Below, in pieces: positions 57,150 to 64,000 of a stretch of 64,000 nucleotides of DNA; the first letter of the stretch is position 1; each line of letters opens with the position of its first letter. The notes under the pieces are model-generated. The model searched no databases. It had not been told where the DNA came from and saw only the letters and a program-made list of their open reading frames with translations. The stretch spans positions 9,813,001-9,877,000 of the forward strand of contig NC_088926.1 in NCBI RefSeq assembly GCF_038396675.1, in the 5' to 3' direction. Origin of the DNA: Hydra vulgaris. Taxonomy: Eukaryota; Cnidaria; Hydrozoa; Anthoathecata; Hydridae. A program made the translations under genes and the position numbers.

Positions 57150-58170
57150 AACTTATCAATTAAATGGTCGAAAGAGTGATTGATGAAATTTAACTAGCAA
57201 AAGTAAAAGGTTATGAATAGGAAATAACCAGAAGATAATTTTAATGAATAATACAACTTTGGTTAACACAAGCATCGAAAAAGATTTAGGAGTGTACTTT
57301 AGATGATTTGGAGTGGAAACACCATGTAAATTAAGAAAATAAAAAGTCAATCACACTTTTCGAAAATTTCAAATCAAAGATCAAACACAATTTTTAGATG
57401 AAAAAATGACATAAGCTTACATAGATAGCCTTTATAGCCTTCATAGACCATCCAGGTCATATTTTAAAAATCTGGAAAATTGTTTGCGTAAAATATCCGG
57501 AAAAAATACGGAATTTATTTTCCCTTATACTCCTCCTAAATTTTAGCTGAGTTGTTTCTATTTTTTTCCAAACTTTTCTTTATTTTTCTATGATTGATGA
57601 GTAAAAAAGCTTCAAAAACAAATATATTACAAAAAGTTATACCTAAACTCGTGTGTATAAAAAATATTTTGGATATCGGGAAAAACTAAAAGTAAAAAAA
57701 TATATACGGAATTCCGGATATATCCGGAAAAGGAATATCTCTAAGCCTAAGTACGTTCACATTTGAAATACTCAGCTCTTATCGGGAATCCTCATTAGCA
57801 GTATGAAAAAGATAAACTAGAGAGAGAGATTCCAACAGAGAGCTACAAGAATTAAAAGTTTGAAAGAATACAGGTTTGAACACAGAATAAAAAAGTTACA
57901 TTTTATATCGTTGGAGTATAAGAAGAAGAGGTGATCTGATACAAATGCTCAAATATTTGAAAAGGTATGATGTCATAAAAACCTGAAATGCTAGATAAAG
58001 CTTGTAAAGCTGGAGGTCACAATAGTAAACTGAAAAAGCAATATAAAGGAAATATGAGACAAAATTTTTTCGCCAATAGAGTTGGTAAACCAATGAAACA
58101 GTCTTAAAACAGAAACAATAGATGCAGTCAGAATCGACTAATTCAAAAACAAATTAAATGAAAATTTAAA
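57150..58170 (+). pseudogene. Second LINE, RT C-terminal part (continuation)
   Basis: TTLVNTSIEKDLGVYF at about 57255 is the RT thumb block. After an unrelated insertion of about 290 bp (57448-57740) the LINE continues with HLKYSALIGNPH-like sequence, KKRRGDLIQMLKYLKRYDVI (about 57918), and FFANRVGKPMKQS-like and NSKTN-MK-type ends near 58160. The C-terminal R-R-x-R-G-D-L-I-x-x-(Y/L)-K-(I/Y)-L signature is typical of jockey/CR1 LINEs. Frameshifts and stops are common. Confidence 0.78.
57448..57740. repeat. Insertion with CCGGA-rich palindromes
   Basis: AAATATCCGGAAAAAATACG near the left and TTCCGGATATATCCGGAAAA at the right are partly inverted copies; TCCGGATATATCCGGA is itself a palindrome. 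It interrupts the LINE reading, so it is probably a small MITE. Confidence 0.5.
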
Positions 58171-59233
58171 AAAATAACTTTTATTATGTTTGTATGTTTG
58201 TGTGTTACGGCCATTACAGTTGCAAACGCTACGTAGTTTGAACTCAATACTCTTTAGATGCAGAGCACTATTATATTATATATAACTAATTTAGTAATGC
58301 TATACTTTAACTTAAATGTATATTTTTAAAAAGTACATACCTTTACAAAAGTAATTTACTACAGCAAATAATAATAATAATTAAAAAAGTAACGTATTAC
58401 TAATTTAACTGGACTACACTTTAAGTCTGTACTATACTTTTAGTCTCGACTATACTTTAAGACTTGATTATACTTTAAGTCATTTTAAACTATGCTGAGA
58501 TAAAAAATATTCTTATTTTGAGTTCATAATATAATGGAGCAAAGTAAGTGTAACAAACTACTAAGCTGTTAAAAATCAAAATAGACTCTAAATTTACCCT
58601 TTCAGAGTTTACTTAAAGTTGTCAGATAAAAAATTTTTTATAATAAAAAAATGACTTTTGCAAATAAAGACTTGTCTTAGAAACCATAGTAAAACGAAAA
58701 AAAAAGCAAAAGATTTAACGAACGAACACTAAAGAATAAACACTAACGATTTAATGATAAAAAAAAACTTAAATAATTGAGCAGTGTTTTTGTAATTGAA
58801 CAGATCAATCAATAAACAGATATCATTTTGACTGATGAATGTAATGTGAGTAATCTCTTTTTAAAAAAAAAGATAAGGTTTTTATCGTTAACTCAAGGTA
58901 TATACAAAATACTTTAGTAAAACTGACATTAAATCATTCCAAAGCTGGTTGATCTTTGCGTATACATTTATTGCGCATCAAAGTACATTTTTTTTATGCT
59001 TATAAGTACGTTTTTTACGCTTTTTAATACTTTTTTTAACGCCTATGAAGTCTAGTAGCGTGATGATTTAGACCTGTTTTACATGTACGTGCTCAATGAG
59101 TTTTAAGGGTTTTATAATTTTTACGCTAAATTTTGAAATATTTACAAAGCTCTTATGTCTACTTTAAAGACTTTTTTTTGAGTGAATTTCTACAAAACGT
59201 AAGTTTGATAACTCGTTGAAGTTTTTAAACCAG

Positions 59234-59234
<1 letters not shown>
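58171..59234. other. AT-rich non-coding stretch
   Basis: Short repeats of 'actatactttaagtc' at 58410-58485. No gene. Confidence 0.5.

Positions 59235-59330
<96 letters not shown>
59235..59330. repeat. (TA)n microsatellite
   Basis: About 95 bp of TA followed by CGCACGCAC. Confidence 0.96.
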
Positions 59331-59331
<1 letters not shown>

Positions 59332-59666
59332 GCACGCACAAAAATATACACGCAAAGCGCTTTGAAAATAAAAATTAGATTTAAGTAATAACAAAAGTTA
59401 TAAAAAATGTTTCAAACTGAATTTAAAGAAAGACAACTTTTGTACTTTTTATTGAATGTGTTAGAGCAAAATGAGACAGGTTGATTTTACGAATGAGTCA
59501 AAGATAAACAAACCAGCTTATAAAAATGATTAGGAAGAGGCATTGTTTTTGTAATAAAATATATTAAAAAATTTTGTTATATATATCAAATAAACTGTTA
59601 CCTGTCATATAAATCACAAATTACTGTAACTTATGTAGTGGAACTCGTAAATTTTTTTTTAGGGTA

Positions 59667-60500
59667 GAGGAGACCGGGGCTAGTTGGCCGCAGGGGTAAG
59701 TTGGCCGTTTCATCATTCACTATAGTGTTGTCAGGATTCGCGCATGCGCATATGAGATATTTAGACATGCGTTTTTTGGACAGAAACGTAACTTTTGGAA
59801 CATCGCTTCCTTTTTACTTTACAAAGAAAATAGTTAGTCGTTTGAAAAAAAAATTATTGTAAATGTTCAAGTCACATTTGATTTACTATATCCAGTCAGA
59901 CTTTTTATCAAAGTTGCCGTTTTCCATGATCTATAGACTGTTTAATGAAAAAAGGCTTTCGGGGTAAGTTTGCAAAATTTTCACGGGGTAAGTTGGCTCA
60001 TAGCATTTACTATGGAAAAAAAAAATATTTTTATAAATTAATTTTTTTTTTTTAATTTTTAACAACATTGAAAAAACTTATTCTTATAAAAAGATTAAAA
60101 AAAAATTTTTTTAGGTTTTTTTTTTCACAGATAAAAAGTGGGCTACTATTTTGGCTTACGGACTAATATTTGGTACCAGCTAGAAGTAATATTAAATTTT
60201 AGGATAAAATTGTTGCCAAAATTAATTGTAAACAAATTTTTATTAATTTTGCACTTAATAGTACATTAATAATCTTTTTTATTGTTTGCGCCAACTTACC
60301 CCGTGGTGGGGTAAGTTATCGCAATTTTTGTTTTGAGGGCCAGGAAAGGCCCTCAAAAAAAAAAAAAAAAGAATGCAAATTGTATAAGTTACCCAAATTC
60401 ATACTCTTTAAGATCACTTTTTAATATTTTCAAAAAAATGTACTGTTAAGGCTACAGAGCTCGTAGAGTAAAAACCAAGCCAGATTGTCCCGGTCTCCCC
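59667..60500. mobile_element. 834-bp MITE, TA target duplication
   Basis: The left end GAGGAGACCGGGGCTAG is mirrored by GTCCCGGTCTCCCC at the right end; TA flanks both sides (59665-59666 and 60501-60502). Inside, GGGGTAAGTTGGCC-type motifs repeat near the left end (59690), the middle (59958 and 59986) and, inverted, near 60290. No coding sequence remains. The TA duplication points to a Tc1/mariner-pogo parent. Confidence 0.85.
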
Positions 60501-60623
60501 TAATCGCAAACCAAACAATTTTTTACAAATAAAACTTCTTTTTAGGTACCGATTCAATCCCCTTAGGTTTCCAGCTAATTATAACTAAGTATATAACCTT
60601 TTGATTTAAGAAAAACAGTGCCA

Positions 60624-61026
60624 TTGGGGTAAAGTGGTACAAGTGTGAGTAGAAGTAGGACAAATAAATTTAAAGCTACATTTTAACACCAATTATTAAA
60701 TAGAAACTGATAAAACCATAAAATCACCTAATTGACGTTAAAATGTAAGAGCTTTCACCAATCGAAATAATCGAATGGCGACGGGAAGAAGTTGGGCATA
60801 AATATTTCTTTTTTCTGTCCCACTTCATCTCAAAGTAAACACTTTTTTAAGGTACATTTTAAAATTTGGGTTTCCAGCGCATGCAGGAAACAAAAGAATT
60901 TCTGCTAAATAGAGGGGAAGAAATTTAATTGTGTACATTAAATAACAGTGTATAGGCATCACTCCTAATTAGAAATATCAGGCTGTCCCACTACTCCTGC
61001 GTCCCACTTCTCCCCACTCTCTCCTA
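60624..61026. mobile_element. ~400-bp MITE related to the 38.2 kb pogo element
   Basis: Its right end (GTCCCACTTCTCCCCACTCT then CTCCTA) matches the terminal motif of the pogo element at 38199-41781, and its left end (TTGGGGTAAAGTGGTACAAG) is a diverged inverse. It has no coding capacity and is most simply an internally deleted, non-autonomous relative. Confidence 0.72.
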
Positions 61027-61174
61027 CATTTTACAAGAATAAACACAAAACAACATTTTACAAGAATAAACACAATAAACTGCTCTTTTTAATGCATATA
61101 GATTTGCAAATCTGCTCAATTGCAAATCTACTTACGCATCTGTAGCACATTTTTAAATACTTTTTTTATGAACT

Positions 61175-61300
61175 TTCAGAACCAAGTGGTTCGTGGTTCG
61201 ACGCCGGCTTTAGCTCAGCTAACAACATTGGTTAGAAAGGAGGCGTGAATTTTGTGCCAATCGTCAGACGAAAACCACGAGGCCTTATGTCCACCTTTTG
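61175..61300 (+). repeat. SINE fragment
   Basis: CAGAACCAAGTGGTTCGTGG and GGTTCGACGCC (box B-like) are followed by ACATTGGTTAGAAAGGAGGC and GTGAATT, matching the middle of the 24.6 kb SINE family. The 5' head is missing. Confidence 0.7.
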
Positions 61301-62199
61301 TGATTTTTCTGTTCATTATCAATAATCATTCAACAATCGATGAAGTATGTGTCCAACAAATCTAGTCTCAAGAATAATACAACTTTTAAAAATATTTGAA
61401 AAATTAATTGGATATTCTGGCAGTAAGCCTTTAAAAACTAAATTTTAAAACTTGATTTTCTCCGAAACACAAAAAAAGAACAAACGGCATCATGGTTATC
61501 GGCTGACGTAATGTCGTCCACCTGTCCTAACGGGGTGAGTTGAGCAACTATGTGAGTTGATTCCTCAACGGGGGAAGTTGAGGAATCAATCCACCCACAG
61601 GGCAATCAACAAATAAATGAATACGTATGATATGAAACTCGGATGTTTTTAAACGTTTTATTTTTTACATTTTAATGGCGTAAGTAAAAAAAGTGAAAAA
61701 ATTAAATTGTAGGAATGCGTCATAGAATAGAAATATATTATTTTCTACTTAAGGTAGTTCACCGTTAAACAAATCCTTACTTTTATCAAAACTCGGTTTT
61801 TTGGACTTATTTGATTTTATACCAATTCAACAAAAATGTAAATGTTTTTAAAATCTATTTTGACATAACGTTAGTATAGTGTAAGTAATTCCAATTTATT
61901 TAAGTTTAATCAAAAATATTTACCCTGAAAACGGTCCCTAACAATACTAATTTAGGTTCATAATTGTGCTCTGTCTTTGCCCTGATTTAAGTTTTTTTCT
62001 AATTTTGTTAATTATGTATTAGTTTAGTAGGCCAGAATGAATTGTATAACGTTTATGTGATAAAAGCATGTTTAAGTTGCTTGAGTTTTATGGTTCATCA
62101 AATAGTAATATGTGATTATTTCTTGTAGTATAAGCAAAACTTTGTACTTTTTATGTGTTGCCCAAGTTTTCAATTTTGTTTTAGTCGAGTACTATATAT
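61301..62199. other. AT-rich stretch with a hairpin
   Basis: The hairpin TTGATTCCTCAAC / GTTGAGGAATCAA (61557-61569, 61577-61589) stands in a GC-richer patch with ACGGGGTGAGTTGAGCAACT, which resembles a MITE end. Nothing else is recognised. Confidence 0.5.
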
Positions 62200-63120
62200 A
62201 ATGGGAAAAAACAGTTCGGTGGCAACCATTGGAGCAAAACAACAAACCTAAAAAGGTAGAAAAATGTTGAGCACGTTAACTCGAAAACTCAAACTCCTGT
62301 TTCTGTTGGTGCTATCAAAAGTTTTTTTAATAAAAGCTGAAGGTTATAATCACGAAGAATGATTGAATGTAGCTTTAAGTTCAATGACCTGTAATACTAT
62401 AATAAACTTTTCTATTTTACAGTAAGTTTTTGAAAATATTGGTAGTTTTCCAGAAGCGTATTGGTATCAGGTTACGTAGCTGGAGAAAAGATCAACTTTA
62501 TGGTAATCGGTTAATTAAAAGGAAAGATTAACAGAACGCGCCGTTAAAAGAATACAAAACTATTTTGGTATGGCGATTTGATAGGTTGAAACTAATAATT
62601 CTTTTACTAGAAATAAAAAATTGTACCAAAAGAAAAGAAAACATCCGCGAGGTACTTTACCATTAAACTAACTTTACAGATCAATCTCATCGCGACGTGT
62701 TATGTCCTGTGAGTACTAATAGCTGGTGTAACAATTAAAAATCAAAAGTTAATTGATCAATATGGATATATAGTATCATTAAGAAAGAGTTTTGAAGAAT
62801 TAGGTGATAGGGAAATTTTGAAAAAATGCATACACGGTCAAACACTGAATTCAAATGAGGGACTCAACAATATTATATGATTCAGATGCTTAAAAAACAT
62901 TTTATTAATAATGCTTTCTTTGAGTAAGGAATGAACTCAGCTGTGTTATATTTTAAGGAGAGAACTGCTGATTTTCTGAGAGTAATGGGTCATCTTAACC
63001 TTGAGGGTGGTGTAAAATACCGATGTGTCCTCATTTGGGATCAAAAACGCATTGAGAATATGAACAAAGATCTTTAGAAAGAAAAAATATAAGATTGCAA
63101 AAAAGCTATTAGGGTTGACA
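62200..63120 (+). pseudogene. Mutator-like transposase remnant
   Basis: NSSVATIGAKQQT (62210) is followed by frames with many stops. At 62788 a better block reads SFEELGDREILKKCIHGQTL then NSNEGLNNII. Next are a broken AFFE-GMNSAVLYF-like stretch, then DFLRVMGHLNLEGGVKYRC and IWDQKRIENMNKDL (about 62970-63075). I recall the pattern CLHGQTQNxNESxNxxIW from Mutator-like transposase C-terminal regions in invertebrates. The assignment rests on this pattern only. The copy is badly decayed. Confidence 0.5.
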
Positions 63121-64000
63121 AGGTGAAGAACAATAACTGGAAAGTTATAAACTCATCTGGAAGTTTTTTATGATTTTTTTTTTCAGTTATTAAATCTTTA
63201 TTGCTATTTTTTAGGTGGTTTTTTTTGTGCATTTTGAAAAATCATAACTTCTAAATGACTGGATGTTTTTTTTTTAAATTTTAAGGGTTCATTTTTATAT
63301 AGTGATAAGGATCTGAAGGTAAACTGATGTCAGAAACATGAGTTATTGACATTTTTCTGTTTTAACTGATTATCTGACACTCCAATTCCCCCCCCCCCCT
63401 CCCACAAAAAAGTAAATCAAATGTTACAAATTATACTACGAGTACGAGTATTAGCAATAATTTTTGTTCAGGCCCAACATTTTGTGCACAGAAAACATTT
63501 TTTAAATATTACGCTCTAGTTTTTAAGGTGGTCTATATTATCAAACTTGTGTCACTGAAGTTTGACCTTAAAACACTTTTTACTGGATATAATAGGATGC
63601 CCAGATAAAAAAAAGAAATAAGAAACTAAAAAAATTAAAAAAAAATTTTTAACGGGCTTAATAAACCATGTTGGGACCCGAAATACCCCAATTACTGTTT
63701 CCTTAATAACTTTTAAACCATATTTACTCCTTGAATAAAATTTTACAAAAAAATTTTGTATTACTATGATGAAAAATTTGAACTAAAAGCAATAAAATTT
63801 ATTGAGTAGTTTATATTTTATAAATAAAAGACATTTATATCAAAAAGTGACTATAGTTATGTTAGTTCTTCGACCAAAATTTCAAAAAATACAAAGTAAA
63901 TAACTTTCATTTTAGTTCAGGTTGTAGATCAAACTTAAATGAATAACTTGGGAAATTTTTAGGTCAAATTGTAAAACCTAGGAAATTTTATTCTGGAAAT
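63121..64000. other. AT-rich non-coding stretch to the window edge
   Basis: A run of about 13 C lies at 63388-63400. No gene seen. Confidence 0.5.

Overview
This is eukaryotic, very AT-rich, repeat-dense DNA. Long (TA)n arrays, tRNA-derived SINEs, CR1/L2-like LINE remnants, many Tc1/mariner-pogo elements and short intron-split genes suggest a cnidarian, most likely Hydra. That assignment is inference from composition and repeat content; no diagnostic host gene fixes the species.

Two multi-exon genes read intact. The first (16674-23239, + strand) is a class C GPCR of the metabotropic glutamate receptor type. It has three exons, about 833 codons, a Venus flytrap domain, a cysteine-rich linker and seven membrane segments. 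Its second intron (about 3.6 kb) has collected a hAT remnant and large TA arrays. The second (28302-32400, + strand) has four exons and about 1144 codons. It sits inside a 7.8 kb element (25994-33817) with 13-bp terminal inverted repeats and, further in, a pair of inverted repeats of about 610 bp. The protein has a Cys/His-rich N-terminus, a DDE-like core, a C2H2-like finger, a homeodomain-like helical segment and an SH3/Tudor-like tail. I cannot place it in a named transposon superfamily, so it is the most interesting object here.

Layout: 0-0.8 kb, a broken transposase-like gene. 0.8-6.2 kb, AT-rich non-coding DNA with TA arrays. 6.26-8.6 kb, a pogo element with TA target duplication. 9.8-10.2 kb, a 13-copy 29-bp minisatellite. 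12.7-14.2 kb, an inverted SINE pair and a Tc1/mariner remnant. 16.7-23.2 kb, the GPCR. 24.3-24.8 kb, a TA array with a SINE. 26-33.8 kb, the large unclassified transposon. 35.3-38.1 kb, remnants of uncharacterised repeat proteins. 38.2-41.8 kb, a second pogo element with a nested SINE. 43.4-45.3 kb, a LINE reverse transcriptase remnant followed by an unrelated repeat protein end. 46.8-47.8 kb, a third pogo remnant. 49.2-51.6 kb, repeat-protein and LINE endonuclease remnants. 52.2-53.7 kb, a Tc1 element. 54.7-58.2 kb, a second LINE split by another transposon. 59.7-61.3 kb, two MITEs and a SINE. 62.2-63.1 kb, a Mutator-like remnant.

Outside the GPCR and the large element, every coding-looking stretch I could identify is a broken transposon gene. 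No pathway or operon logic links the genes; the window is a receptor gene embedded in layered mobile DNA.
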